Below are positions 16,667 through 26,373 of a DNA stretch of 64,000 bases, one piece after another. The position numbers were made by a program, and so were the translations under genes. Positions within the stretch are counted from its first letter, which is position 1. Every line of letters begins with the position of its first letter. Location of the stretch: contig CP159373.1 in NCBI GenBank assembly GCA_032595685.2, positions 1,385,001 through 1,449,000 of the forward strand. Reading direction: 5' to 3'. The notes beneath the pieces are model-generated. The model searched no databases. It was given only the letters and a program-made list of their open reading frames with translations, and was not told the origin of the DNA. This DNA is from Candidatus Electrothrix aestuarii (GTDB lineage: Bacteria; Desulfobacterota; Desulfobulbia; Desulfobulbales; Desulfobulbaceae).

Positions 16667-19600
16667 ATGAAAAAAACTCTCCTTGCAGTAACACTCCTTC
16701 TGCTTCAGGCTGTGATTTATTCCAGCCCAGGCTGGGCAAAGGATCACACTCTGAACGACCTGACCAAGGAAGCAGGTAAACTCACACCGAGTTATACAGC
16801 CAGGGGTAACCTACCGCCCAAGCCCCAGGAGGCAGACCTCCTCCGCCGAGCCGCAGACATCATGGTAGAGGCACGAAAATGTACTACTGCCATTCCTCTG
16901 TATAGGCAGGCAGCCCTTTTTTCCGGGCAGGCAGAAGCCGAGCTCTGGCTCGCTGTAGCAAAGGCGAGTAGCTGCGCTAAAAACTGGAAACAGGCAAGTC
17001 AAACGGGCTGGCTGGCCTATTCTTCTACGAGTAGCAATGTGCTGCGGGCAGAGGCCCTTGCACTCACCGGAGAGGCTCTGGAACAGCGGACCACCTCCTA
17101 CCATAACTGGACCCCAGTTGGTATTGACCTCTACGAGCGACTCAACAAGCTGAACAGCAGCTCGACGAATGCGGAAAAATTGGCCCGCTTACGGATCAAG
17201 CAGAATGAGGACAAAAAGCTGCTGATCCGGAGCTACACTGCGGACAGCAGCAGCGGCCATCCCAGACTCTGCATCGGGCTGAATGACGAGATACTCAACC
17301 CGGAGCAGGCTCATTACGGCGATTACATCCGGGTCTCTCCCGCCCTGAGCCCTGACTTCTATGTCGAATACAAGAAGCTCTGCATCGGTGGTGCATCCTA
17401 TGGTACTACCTATGAGGTCACCCTGCGCAAGGGCATGAAAAGCAGGAACAAGGAGCTCATGGACACGGCGACATTCAACATTGCTACGGATCATAGCCCA
17501 TCCCAGCTCTGGTTTAACCAGAACGACTACATCCTTGCAGATGTATCCGGGGCAGTGGGACTGCATACCATCAACGTGAACAAGGTCAAGCTACGCCTGT
17601 ACCGTATCCACGAGCGCAATATCCTCGGGGAGTTTGTCAGCAATGCCTTCCGCCGCAAGCTCAACGAATATGAGCTGGAGCGCATCAAGGAACGGGAAGG
17701 CGAGCTGGTTTGGGAAGGCTCAACAGATATTACGGCTCCTCAGGATGAGAAAACCGTCAGTGATCTGGCCCTGCCCATGCAGGCTATAGCCGCTCCTGGC
17801 CTCTATATCCTCATTGCTGAGGACGGCAATACCAAGCCGCAACGCTGGGAGGGTGCTGCCAGTCAATGGTTGGTCAAGACCAATATCGGCCTGACCACTT
17901 ACCAGGGCAATGATGGACTCACGGTCATGGCCCGCAGCCTGGACACAGCCCTGCCCCTGGCCGGGGTAGATATCACCCTCACTGCCCGCAATAATACCCC
18001 GCTGGGCACCCTAACAACAGACGAAAAAGGACTGGTCCGTTTTGCCCCTGGTCTGCTGCGTGGGAAAGGCGGCCAGGCCGCTGTTCAGCTGGTCTCTATG
18101 GATAGTAGACAAGGTTTCACCTTTCTCCAACTCCAGCAGGCCCCCTTTGACTTTAGTGACCGAGGGGTGGGCGGACGAACTGCCCCTGGTCCTGTGGATG
18201 CCTTTGTCTACACCGAGCGGGGAATCTACCGTCCAGGTGAGACCGTCAATGTGGTGGCCCTGGTTCGGGATGAGCTAGGGCGGGCCATCGATGCCCCGCC
18301 CCTGACCCTGCGCCTCAGAGGCCCCAATGCTAAGATCCAGCTGGAGCGTCTCCTCCAGCCCGATGCCGCCGGTGGCTATACCGAGACCATCAACCTGCCT
18401 CATGCGGCCCGTTCCGGCTCCTGGACCGCTTCCCTTTACGTGGATGTGAAGGAGAAACCCGTGGGGCAGGTCAGTTTTGTGGTGAAATCCTTTAAACCAC
18501 CCCGTCTGGATGCCCGCATGGAGCCCGAGGGCATCCTGACCCCCAAGGAAGGGGCCAAGGCCGTGGTCCAAGCCGATTATCTCTACGGTTCTCCCGGTTC
18601 AAACCTGCGGGTTCAGGCCCGGATGAGCCTCCAGTATGATCCCCATCCCTTTGCCGATTTTGCCAACTTCTTCTTCGGCAGGGCTGGCGAAGAACCAGGC
18701 ATCGGAGATATCGAGCTGCCGGACATCACAACCGATGCCCGGGGACAGGGCACCCTGATCCTGCAACTTAACGGCCAGCAGGAGAGCACCCGTCAGCCTC
18801 TCAAGGCCGTGGTCTCTGCTGAGGTCATGGATATTGATGGCCGAACCGTTGCGGCGAGCACCGGGGTTCCGGTACGGCATCTCCCTGAATACCTGGGCGT
18901 AAAACCGGGCTTCCAGGATGAGCAGGTCCAGGCCGATAGCACAGCAAAATTTTCGCTCATCGCCCTGGACGGCAAAGGTCTGCCTCAAGCAAAAGGATCC
19001 CTCAGCTATCGGCTTATCCAGGAGGAAGTTGATTACCAGTGGTTCCAAAAAAACGGGGGCTGGGGCTATGAACGGATAGTCCGTGACCACGAGAAAGCGA
19101 GAGATCAATTGAGCTGGAAGAAGACCGGCCCACTCCCCCTGGCCTTACCGGTTACCCTGGGGGTGTATCGGCTGGAACTCCTCAATAAGGACGCAGAGCT
19201 GGTCACCGCCTTTCGCTTTACCGCAGGCGAGCAGCTCATCGGTCAGAGCGACACCCCGGATGCGGTCAAGGTGGAGCTCGATCGACAACAGTATCAGGTC
19301 GGCGAGACCGCCAAGCTGACCATCAAATCACCGTATCCAGGTCAGGCAAGCCTGATCCTGGCCAATAGCTCCATCCACGATGTGAGCAATATCTCCCTTG
19401 CTGAAGGCAAAGATACCCTGGAGATCCCGGTCAAGGCAGACTGGGGGGCAGGTGTTTATGCCCTAGTCACAGTTTATCGTCCTGGTGAAGGTCAGAAAAA
19501 GGGGGCGGATCGGGCTGTGGGCCTGGTCTGGCTCAATGTTGATCCGGCGGCCCAACGCCTTCAGGTCGCTATCAAAACACCGGATAAAATTCGTCCCCGC

Positions 19601-22039
19601 CAGACCCTCAAGGTACCGGTGGAGATTAAAGATGCTGTTCCTGGTGAAGCAGTACACTTAACCTTGGCTGCGGTGGATGACGGTGTTCTCCGTCTCACCA
19701 ATTTTGTCTCACCAGACCCGCTGACCTGGTTCTTTAACAAACAGCAGCTGGGCCTGGAAATCCGCGACCTCTACGGGCAGCTCATCGCCCCGCCGGAAAG
19801 TAAACCCCTGGTCCTGCGCACCGGTGCCGGTGAGAACGGGCTGCGCGGCGCCCCTGAATCCAACATCAAGGTGCTCTCCCTCTTTTCCGGGGTGGTCCAG
19901 GTCGGGGAGGATGGCACGGCCACGGTTCCTCTGGAGATCCCTGACTTCAACGGCAGGGTACGTCTCATGAGCGTGGCTTGGTCCCCGGATAAACTGGGCT
20001 CAGCCAGCCGTGATATGCAAATCAATGATCCGGTGGTAGTTTCTCCGGCCCTGCCCCGCTACCTGGCCCAGGGCGATGAATCAAGCATCCAGCTCCTGCT
20101 GGAAAACATCGACGGTCCAGAAGGAGAGTATCATATCGCCTGGACAGCAGAAGGCGCTGTGGCTATGGAAACAGAGGAGAGAGAGGAGATGGCAAGCTCC
20201 CTCACCATCAACCTTGCATCGGGCAAACGGGAAAACCTCCGCTTCCCGGTACAGGCGAATAGCATCGGGAAGGGCAGCCTCCATGTCCAGGTCAAGGGCC
20301 CGGAAGGATATAGCTATAGCGGAGACTTCCCCCTCAATGTGCGGGGGAAATACCTGCCCACCCTGGAGCGTCGCTATGCCAAACTGAATCCTGGCGAGTC
20401 GGTTGTTCTGGATAAGGAAACACTGACAGGCCTTTTCCCGGAAACCGCCAAAGTGGGGTTGACGATATCCAGCTCCCCTAATCTGGACGTGCCCGGTTTA
20501 CTGGGCCAGCTTGATCGCTATCCCTACGGCTGTCTGGAGCAGCTCACCAGCCGGGCCATGCCCCTGCTCTCGGCTAATCTGCTGGCAGAACGCTTTGCCG
20601 CGCCTCTGGATAAAAACCTGCCCGGCAGGGTGCAGGAGGCCATTGACCGAATTCTCCAGAAACAACGTGGAGATGGCAGCTTTTCCCTCTGGTGGGACAG
20701 CGGCAGCGCTAAGCCCTGGCTCACGGCCTATGCCCTGGATTTCCTCAGTCGGGCCCAGGAAAAGGGTTATGTGGTTCCTGAATATTTTTATAAGAAAGGG
20801 ATGCACTGGCTGACAGATCAGGTCAAAAACGCCAACAACCCTCAGGTACAAGATCTGGCGCCCCTGGCCTACGCCCATTGGGTACTGGCCCGGACCGGAC
20901 AGGGCCGACACGAGGATGCCCGTTATCTCTTTGACACCTGGTTCCAGCAGACACCTTCTCCCCTAGCAAAAGCCCAGCTTGCGGGATCCCTGGCCCTGTT
21001 AGGAGATAGAAACCGGGCGATCAAGGGTCTGAAGGCGGCAATGGAGCAGGCAAACCGCGATCCCTCCTCCAGCTGGCACAACTACGGCTCACGCCTCCGT
21101 GATCTGGCTGGCATCATCCATGTCATTGCTGAATCTGGAATCACGGAAGTCGACCCGGCCCCGGCCTGGCAGGAGCTGACCCGCCTCTTTGCTCAGGAGA
21201 AATACCTTTCCACCCAGGAACAAGCCTGGCTGATCATGGCCTCCCTGACCCTCGAACAGAGCAGCCCCCTTGACCTGGATATCGCGGAAAAGGCCCCAGC
21301 CAAGGAGGAGAAGAAAGAAAAAGAGAAACCTTCCCTGCTGAGCAGGATCAAGTCCATGCTCAGTTTCGGCACCCCGGAGCCTCCTGAAAGCGAGGAGCCA
21401 GCTGATGCGCAAGACGAGGAAACGGAACAACCTGCCCCTCAGAGCACCTTCTTTGCCCTGGAACGGAAAGGTGAGGCCTTACTGAGCAACCCGGTGACCA
21501 TCACTAATAATGGAGACAAGGCGGTCTGGTTGGTGACCACTTTACAAGGCTCGCCCATTGAGGCACCTGCACCGGTGGAAAACGGCTTTACGGTGTTCCG
21601 GGATTGGTATACGACCGAAGGTGAACCCATGCCAGTGGATGCCATCCAGCAGGGTGAGCTCATGGTGGTAACGCTTCAGGGCGAGGTCAAGACCGGGTCC
21701 GACTTCCAGGCCCTGCTGGTTGATCTGCTGCCTGCGGGCTTTGAGATTGAACGGCCCATTACTGAGCAAGACACAGCCTTTAGCTGGCTCAAGGATCAGC
21801 TCACCAATAACGAGTATGTTGATGCACGGGACGACCGTTTTATAGCGGCCTTTCATACCAAGTCTCTGCCAAGGGTTGATGGAAACAAGAAGATGAGCAG
21901 GTTCCAGTCAGCCTATCTGGTCCGGGCGGTCACGCCGGGCATCTACACCCTGCCCCCGGTGGAGGTTGAGGCCATGTATCGACCGGTGTACCGGGCCCGA
22001 GGTGGAGTTGGTACGGTGATCGTGAGTGGGGTGGAGTGA
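16667..22039 (+). CDS. Bacterial alpha-2-macroglobulin (YfhM-like), secreted
   Basis: The product is about 1790 aa. The chosen start, ATG 16667, has a GGAG site 6 bp upstream and gives a clean Sec signal peptide (residues 1-24, ending SPGWA); an ATG 12 bp earlier overlaps that site. Macroglobulin domains follow, with the typical TERGIYRPGE near residue 515. A complete thioester motif YGCLEQ is present, with Cys1289 and Gln1292, then the helical thioester domain. The family traps proteases in the periplasm by covalent thioester attack and is often paired with PbpC, which is not in this window. A charged low-complexity insert (Lys/Glu then Pro/Glu, about residues 1541-1590) sits before the C-terminal domain. 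There is no lipobox, unlike E. coli YfhM, so it may be soluble. Confidence 0.93.
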   Translation: MKKTLLAVTLLLLQAVIYSSPGWAKDHTLNDLTKEAGKLTPSYTARGNLPPKPQEADLLRRAADIMVEARKCTTAIPLYRQAALFSGQAEAELWLAVAKASSCAKNWKQASQTGWLAYSSTSSNVLRAEALALTGEALEQRTTSYHNWTPVGIDLYERLNKLNSSSTNAEKLARLRIKQNEDKKLLIRSYTADSSSGHPRLCIGLNDEILNPEQAHYGDYIRVSPALSPDFYVEYKKLCIGGASYGTTYEVTLRKGMKSRNKELMDTATFNIATDHSPSQLWFNQNDYILADVSGAVGLHTINVNKVKLRLYRIHERNILGEFVSNAFRRKLNEYELERIKEREGELVWEGSTDITAPQDEKTVSDLALPMQAIAAPGLYILIAEDGNTKPQRWEGAASQWLVKTNIGLTTYQGNDGLTVMARSLDTALPLAGVDITLTARNNTPLGTLTTDEKGLVRFAPGLLRGKGGQAAVQLVSMDSRQGFTFLQLQQAPFDFSDRGVGGRTAPGPVDAFVYTERGIYRPGETVNVVALVRDELGRAIDAPPLTLRLRGPNAKIQLERLLQPDAAGGYTETINLPHAARSGSWTASLYVDVKEKPVGQVSFVVKSFKPPRLDARMEPEGILTPKEGAKAVVQADYLYGSPGSNLRVQARMSLQYDPHPFADFANFFFGRAGEEPGIGDIELPDITTDARGQGTLILQLNGQQESTRQPLKAVVSAEVMDIDGRTVAASTGVPVRHLPEYLGVKPGFQDEQVQADSTAKFSLIALDGKGLPQAKGSLSYRLIQEEVDYQWFQKNGGWGYERIVRDHEKARDQLSWKKTGPLPLALPVTLGVYRLELLNKDAELVTAFRFTAGEQLIGQSDTPDAVKVELDRQQYQVGETAKLTIKSPYPGQASLILANSSIHDVSNISLAEGKDTLEIPVKADWGAGVYALVTVYRPGEGQKKGADRAVGLVWLNVDPAAQRLQVAIKTPDKIRPRQTLKVPVEIKDAVPGEAVHLTLAAVDDGVLRLTNFVSPDPLTWFFNKQQLGLEIRDLYGQLIAPPESKPLVLRTGAGENGLRGAPESNIKVLSLFSGVVQVGEDGTATVPLEIPDFNGRVRLMSVAWSPDKLGSASRDMQINDPVVVSPALPRYLAQGDESSIQLLLENIDGPEGEYHIAWTAEGAVAMETEEREEMASSLTINLASGKRENLRFPVQANSIGKGSLHVQVKGPEGYSYSGDFPLNVRGKYLPTLERRYAKLNPGESVVLDKETLTGLFPETAKVGLTISSSPNLDVPGLLGQLDRYPYGCLEQLTSRAMPLLSANLLAERFAAPLDKNLPGRVQEAIDRILQKQRGDGSFSLWWDSGSAKPWLTAYALDFLSRAQEKGYVVPEYFYKKGMHWLTDQVKNANNPQVQDLAPLAYAHWVLARTGQGRHEDARYLFDTWFQQTPSPLAKAQLAGSLALLGDRNRAIKGLKAAMEQANRDPSSSWHNYGSRLRDLAGIIHVIAESGITEVDPAPAWQELTRLFAQEKYLSTQEQAWLIMASLTLEQSSPLDLDIAEKAPAKEEKKEKEKPSLLSRIKSMLSFGTPEPPESEEPADAQDEETEQPAPQSTFFALERKGEALLSNPVTITNNGDKAVWLVTTLQGSPIEAPAPVENGFTVFRDWYTTEGEPMPVDAIQQGELMVVTLQGEVKTGSDFQALLVDLLPAGFEIERPITEQDTAFSWLKDQLTNNEYVDARDDRFIAAFHTKSLPRVDGNKKMSRFQSAYLVRAVTPGIYTLPPVEVEAMYRPVYRARGGVGTVIVSGVE

Positions 22040-22049
22040 TTTGAGTGCT

Positions 22050-22166
22050 GTAGGGGCGAACCCCTGTGTTCGCCCTTGGTATCGCAACGAAATTCGTGAG
22101 CCCCCATGTGGTTGCTCGTGACACGACGACGCGATTAAATGGGCAGGCACGGGGACCTGCCCCTAC
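22050..22166. repeat. Dispersed composite palindromic repeat, copy 2
   Basis: GTAGGGGCGAACCCCTG running into TGTTCGCCC at the left end, and GGGCAGGCACGGGG running into ACCTGCCCCTAC at the right end, flank about 68 bp of unrelated sequence. The left arm matches, inverted, the right arm of the copy at 357-426. It sits just after the alpha-2-macroglobulin stop and may act as an mRNA 3' structure or be a non-autonomous mobile repeat. Confidence 0.8.
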
Positions 22167-22212
22167 AGCATATACCGAAAACCAGGAGATTATTTTTTGA
22201 AAAATCCTATAA

Positions 22213-23079
22213 ATGAAAACCTTAGACCAAAAACTTAATTTTTCTTTTACAACAAATCAACAGCTTATCCAGCTGATTGCCGAGATTGACCTGTTTCGCG
22301 GAAAATGGGATCATCTGGAGCACCTCCATCCTGTTTTTCTCCAGGAGCTGAAAGGGATGGCAACCATTCAAAGTATTGGCTCTTCCACCCGAATTGAAGG
22401 GGCAACCCTTTCGGATGCGGAAATCGAACAGCTGATTGCCGACCTGAAGGTGAACAAGCTGGAAAACCGTGATGAGCAGGAGGTGGTGGGGTATTACGAT
22501 GTGCTTGAGCTGATCTTTGATAATGCGGAAGATATTCAGCTCACCGAAAATTACATCATGCAGCTGCATACCCTGCTGCTCAGGTATTCGACAAAGGACA
22601 GCGGCCAGAAAGGGGCCTATAAAAAGGTCTCCAACAAGGTTGTGGCAAGTTACCCGGACGGAACTCAGCGGGTCATCTTTAATACCACTGAGCCCTATCT
22701 TGTGCCAAAAGAGATGGAGGAGCTTCTCAGCTGGACAAAAACATGCCTTGAGACTCAAAAATACCATCCGCTCTTGGTTGTCGGGCTGTTTATCTATGAA
22801 TTTCTCTCCATCCATCCCTTTCATGACGGCAACGGCAGGCTTTCGCGCTTACTCACCACCTTGTTGCTGATCAAACTGGACTATGACTTTATTCAATACA
22901 TCTCCTTTGAGCATATCATAGAGAACCGGAAGGAAAGGTATTATGCGGCCCTGATGGAATGTCAGCGCCAACGCAACACGGATGAAGAACATCTTGATAC
23001 CTGGATGCTGTTTTTTCTCAATGCGTTAAAATTGGTTACGGTGAAATTGAGTTTGAAGATGAGTAACCGTAGCGGGTGA
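22213..23079 (+). CDS. Fic-domain protein (AMPylator-like), self-inhibited type
   Basis: The product is 288 aa. The Fic core HPFHDGNGRLSR is complete at residues 201-212, including the catalytic His201. An N-terminal inhibitory helix motif STRIEG is at 58-63, the (S/T)xxxE(G/N) signature of class II Fic proteins that block their own ATP site. Such proteins transfer AMP or related groups to target proteins and act as toxins or regulators. The usual C-terminal winged-helix extension of this Fic group is missing or very short, since the protein ends soon after the Fic bundle. A separate antitoxin gene is not needed or seen. It opens the plus-strand defence/stress island. Confidence 0.9.
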   Translation: MKTLDQKLNFSFTTNQQLIQLIAEIDLFRGKWDHLEHLHPVFLQELKGMATIQSIGSSTRIEGATLSDAEIEQLIADLKVNKLENRDEQEVVGYYDVLELIFDNAEDIQLTENYIMQLHTLLLRYSTKDSGQKGAYKKVSNKVVASYPDGTQRVIFNTTEPYLVPKEMEELLSWTKTCLETQKYHPLLVVGLFIYEFLSIHPFHDGNGRLSRLLTTLLLIKLDYDFIQYISFEHIIENRKERYYAALMECQRQRNTDEEHLDTWMLFFLNALKLVTVKLSLKMSNRSG

Positions 23080-23140
23080 TGCTGACCATACAAGGACAAT
23101 TCCGTAATTCATACCCACAAACAGATACAGAGGGGATACC

Positions 23141-23458
23141 ATGAAAAAACTCATAGAATTTGAACTGGACGGACAGCCGGTCTATATCGAGGCCGAGGAA
23201 ACCAACCCAGAGGGAATGCGCCGGGTGAGTCGAGGCGGAGATAATGAAGCAGAGAAAGCGGATTCCCTTTTTGTCGATGCGGTGGACCGGATCAAACCTG
23301 CTGCCGAGGTAATACTGAACGCCTTCCGGGAGATGAACACACCGGACGAAATAGCTTTAGAGTTCGGTCTTAATTTCTCCGCCAAGGCCGGTGCATTCTT
23401 CACTTCAGCAGACAGCTCGGCGGCCTTTAAAGTTTCGTTGAAATGGAATAATAAGTAG
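23141..23458 (+). CDS. Trypsin-co-occurring domain protein (Trypco1, CU044_2847 family)
   Basis: The product is 105 aa. The beta-strand start IEFELDGQPVYIEAEE and the end FGLNFSAKAGAFFTSADSSAAFKVSLKW fit the small Trypco1/CU044_2847 family, which nearly always lies next to a trypsin-like peptidase fused to a STAND or effector module. That is the case here: the stop TAG shares one base with the GTG start of the protease-STAND gene (TAGTG). It is predicted to be a partner or substrate of the protease in a conflict system. Confidence 0.82.
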   Translation: MKKLIEFELDGQPVYIEAEETNPEGMRRVSRGGDNEAEKADSLFVDAVDRIKPAAEVILNAFREMNTPDEIALEFGLNFSAKAGAFFTSADSSAAFKVSLKWNNK

Positions 23459-26040
23459 TGAGCAAACCAACACATGATGCTGCCGTTGTCCGCATCCTAA
23501 CTGATGACCAAAGCCCTCGTAACCCTAAAGGCGCGGGCTTTCTCGTAACCCCCCAGCATGTTCTCACCTGTGCTCATGTGGTGAATGATGCTCTTGGTCG
23601 TAAGCAAGAGTCTATTGACCAGCCTAATTTTACAATTTTTCTTGATTTTCCACTTCTTCCCTCCTGCCCTTTGGTGCAAGCGACAGTCAAGGGCTGGCTT
23701 CCAATGAAGGAGAAAGTCATATTCGGCGAACAAGAGGACATCGCCCTACTGGAGTTGCTATCGAACACACCTCTGCCTGCCGGAGTACATCCTGCACCTA
23801 TTGTGACACTCTATCCTTATGAATTTGATGAAAAAGTCAGGATATTTGGATTTCCAGGTATAGCTCTTGACGGTAAGTGGGTTGACGGCATTCTGAAAAG
23901 GCCGACAGGCAAAGGCTGGATCCAAATCAATCATGAGGATAGCAGCGGCAGCATTAAACCGGGCTTCAGCGGCGCAGCGATTTGGTCAATTCGGAAGAAT
24001 GCGGTTTGCGGTATGACTGTGAGCATGTTGAACAGTACAGCTTCATATATGATTCCCGCTGATACATTGCTTCAAGCTTGTCCTGAAATAGATCAGTTAA
24101 GAATATCTTCTAATCCATACAAAGGATTGCAGGCATTTCAGGAAGAGGATGCCTGTTTCTTTTTTGGCAGGGAGAAGACTGTGGCCCGCCTGCAACGAAC
24201 CGTAGAAGAGCAGTCCTTCACAGCCGTGATTGGAGCCAGTGGTAGTGGAAAATCCTCCTTAGTCTTTGCTGGTCTGCTGCCTATTCTACGTCAAAGTAGG
24301 CAGTGGGAAGTTGTCACTTGTCGCCCTCAAAACAGAGCGTTTTGTGAATTGGCAGGTTCTCTTACAGATAAGAACATTAAAGGGGAAGCCCGCTATGAGG
24401 AAGTAACGAGGATTAAAAAAATTCTTACTGATGGTTCTAATCCTTATCGTTTGTATGATCTAATCAGATACCGCAATCCTGACAAAATCTACGATCATTT
24501 TCTCTTGGTTATTGATCAGTTTGAGGAACTTTACACCTTGAATAATGATAATGGTGAGACGTCTCGACGTTTTATGAATTGCTTGCTTGGATCTATCCAA
24601 TCGGAAAAATTTCATATTCTGGTTACTATGCAGGGAAATTTTCATGATAATTTGGACAATGATATTAGTTTGAAGACATATCCTCCTTTTCGCATCGGGG
24701 AGTTTGATAGAAAAGGATTGAGAGAGGCGATAGAGCGACCGGCGAAGAGGAATCATGTCATCTTTGAAGATGGACTTACCGATACGATAATTCAAGAGTT
24801 GGGCGACGAACCGGGTAACTTGCCTTTGTTACAGTTCTGTCTGACACAATTATGGGAACGACAGAAATATGGCTGGATCAGTTGGGATGCATATAGAAAT
24901 ATCGGCAGGGTGCAGCAGGCCCTGATTAAACATGCAGACAGTACCTATAAAAATATTTGCATAGAATATGAGAACGCATGGATCAAACAGATATTTCTCA
25001 ATCTGATTTATCCGAAGATTCTTCCAGGTAGAGGCATAGTATATACCAGGAAGGCTCGACTCATTGAAGAATTCAGGAAGGAGCATAAAAAACTGCTCAA
25101 CGAACTTACCAAAAAAAGGCTACTAGTCACACTGAACGACGACGCGGGGAAGAAGATTGAGATAATTCATGAAGCATTAATCCGGCATTGGCAACCCTTG
25201 CAGAGCTGGATAAATAAAACGCATGACTTTCTGATTTGGCGGGAAGATTTAAAAAACAGTATAGATGAATGGCATAAAAGGAATAAGGATAAGGGTATTC
25301 TTTTGAACGAAAAAATGCTTAATAATGCATTTGAAATGATGTCAGAGCATAAGGAATATCTATTACCTCATGAGCAGAAGTTTATTTATGCTAGCAAGCA
25401 GACCATAAAAGAAAGAAAATATATATTAAGAGCAGTTGTCATTGCTTTTGTTGTCCCTTGGCCTATTATCCTAGGTTTACTAGCAGATCCACAACAAAAA
25501 AATCCTTTTAAAAAAACAGAAGAAGCTACTACATCTACCTCTTCTTCAATGGGACAATATATGGCTTCATATAAAGAACCTTTGAACTTTGCTTCTACTA
25601 AAATATTCTTTGACACTAAAGTATTGCAAGATAAACTTAACAACTCAACTTCTTCAAGAGATCAGAAATTGGTTCATGATATATTTTTCATTTCTGAGAA
25701 TAAACAATACCCGAGATCTGATTTAAAGTATAATACGTTTCCCGGACAGAAATTTGAAGCAACCACTCCCTTGCTGCAAGATTGTAGAGCAACCCCTCTG
25801 TATCGTACTTTCATGGAAGGATTAATTTTTTGTCAGCAAGTGGAGAAGGGCGACCGTGAAGTTGTATACGCAGATCTCACCCCGGCAGACCAGAAAAAAT
25901 ACGGTAGCTTGCTCGACCCCCACCCCCGGCCAAAGCAAGTTCGATCAGGTCTTGGAATGGGCCCAGGCCCAACAGAAAAATGCTCAAGAATCCCCTTGAG
26001 CTTCCTTACCCACAGGCCCATTACCCCATCCCTCAGATAA
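23458..26040 (+). CDS. Trypsin-like protease fused to nSTAND1 NTPase with a membrane segment
   Basis: The reading frame is 860 aa with a GTG start. Residues 1-200 form a trypsin-like domain with His40 (TCAHVV), Asp94 (EDIALLE) and Ser171 (GFSGAAIW). NPYKGLQAFQEEDACFFFGRE at about 215-235 starts an nSTAND1 P-loop domain with Walker A GASGSGKSS (259-267) and Walker B LLVIDQFEELY. A helical STAND region follows, then one membrane helix (about 650-672) and a C-terminal tail. Such proteins are predicted NTP-driven sensors that switch on a protease in defence or self-killing. The last about 40 residues look out of frame. Loss of one C in the run at 25917-25927 would restore a tail ending SKFDQVLEWAQAQQ with a stop at 25997-25999. 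Confidence 0.87.
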   Translation: MSKPTHDAAVVRILTDDQSPRNPKGAGFLVTPQHVLTCAHVVNDALGRKQESIDQPNFTIFLDFPLLPSCPLVQATVKGWLPMKEKVIFGEQEDIALLELLSNTPLPAGVHPAPIVTLYPYEFDEKVRIFGFPGIALDGKWVDGILKRPTGKGWIQINHEDSSGSIKPGFSGAAIWSIRKNAVCGMTVSMLNSTASYMIPADTLLQACPEIDQLRISSNPYKGLQAFQEEDACFFFGREKTVARLQRTVEEQSFTAVIGASGSGKSSLVFAGLLPILRQSRQWEVVTCRPQNRAFCELAGSLTDKNIKGEARYEEVTRIKKILTDGSNPYRLYDLIRYRNPDKIYDHFLLVIDQFEELYTLNNDNGETSRRFMNCLLGSIQSEKFHILVTMQGNFHDNLDNDISLKTYPPFRIGEFDRKGLREAIERPAKRNHVIFEDGLTDTIIQELGDEPGNLPLLQFCLTQLWERQKYGWISWDAYRNIGRVQQALIKHADSTYKNICIEYENAWIKQIFLNLIYPKILPGRGIVYTRKARLIEEFRKEHKKLLNELTKKRLLVTLNDDAGKKIEIIHEALIRHWQPLQSWINKTHDFLIWREDLKNSIDEWHKRNKDKGILLNEKMLNNAFEMMSEHKEYLLPHEQKFIYASKQTIKERKYILRAVVIAFVVPWPIILGLLADPQQKNPFKKTEEATTSTSSSMGQYMASYKEPLNFASTKIFFDTKVLQDKLNNSTSSRDQKLVHDIFFISENKQYPRSDLKYNTFPGQKFEATTPLLQDCRATPLYRTFMEGLIFCQQVEKGDREVVYADLTPADQKKYGSLLDPHPRPKQVRSGLGMGPGPTEKCSRIPLSFLTHRPITPSLR

Positions 26041-26373
26041 AAAAAACTCCCTCCCCACCAAACTGACAATAAAACACTGGACAATCCGAAGCAAACTCAT
26101 TATTCTTTTGTTAAATCAAGTAATAAAATCTGTTCTCCTATCACGTCTGCATGGAAATTTCGTTCAGCCCCAAAGAAAAAACAGGCAGCAGCACAGTAAT
26201 CCCATGCAGAAGGTGGGAAAAACGAGTAAGGAGCAAAGGAAAATGAGCTCGAAGCTCGGCAAAATGACCGAGAAGCAGAGAAAAACCACCAAGAAGCCCT
26301 CCTCTGCCATTTTTCCAGCCTGCACTCCCCCTTTTCCGGTAATCTTCCTCATAACTCCAGCCAGGAGCACATC
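26041..26373. other. Intergenic region without a recognisable gene
   Basis: Several frames are open but none has coding-like composition. The segment near 26200-26300 is rich in AAG and GAA and looks like decayed coding sequence. Nothing firm is seen. Confidence 0.3.
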
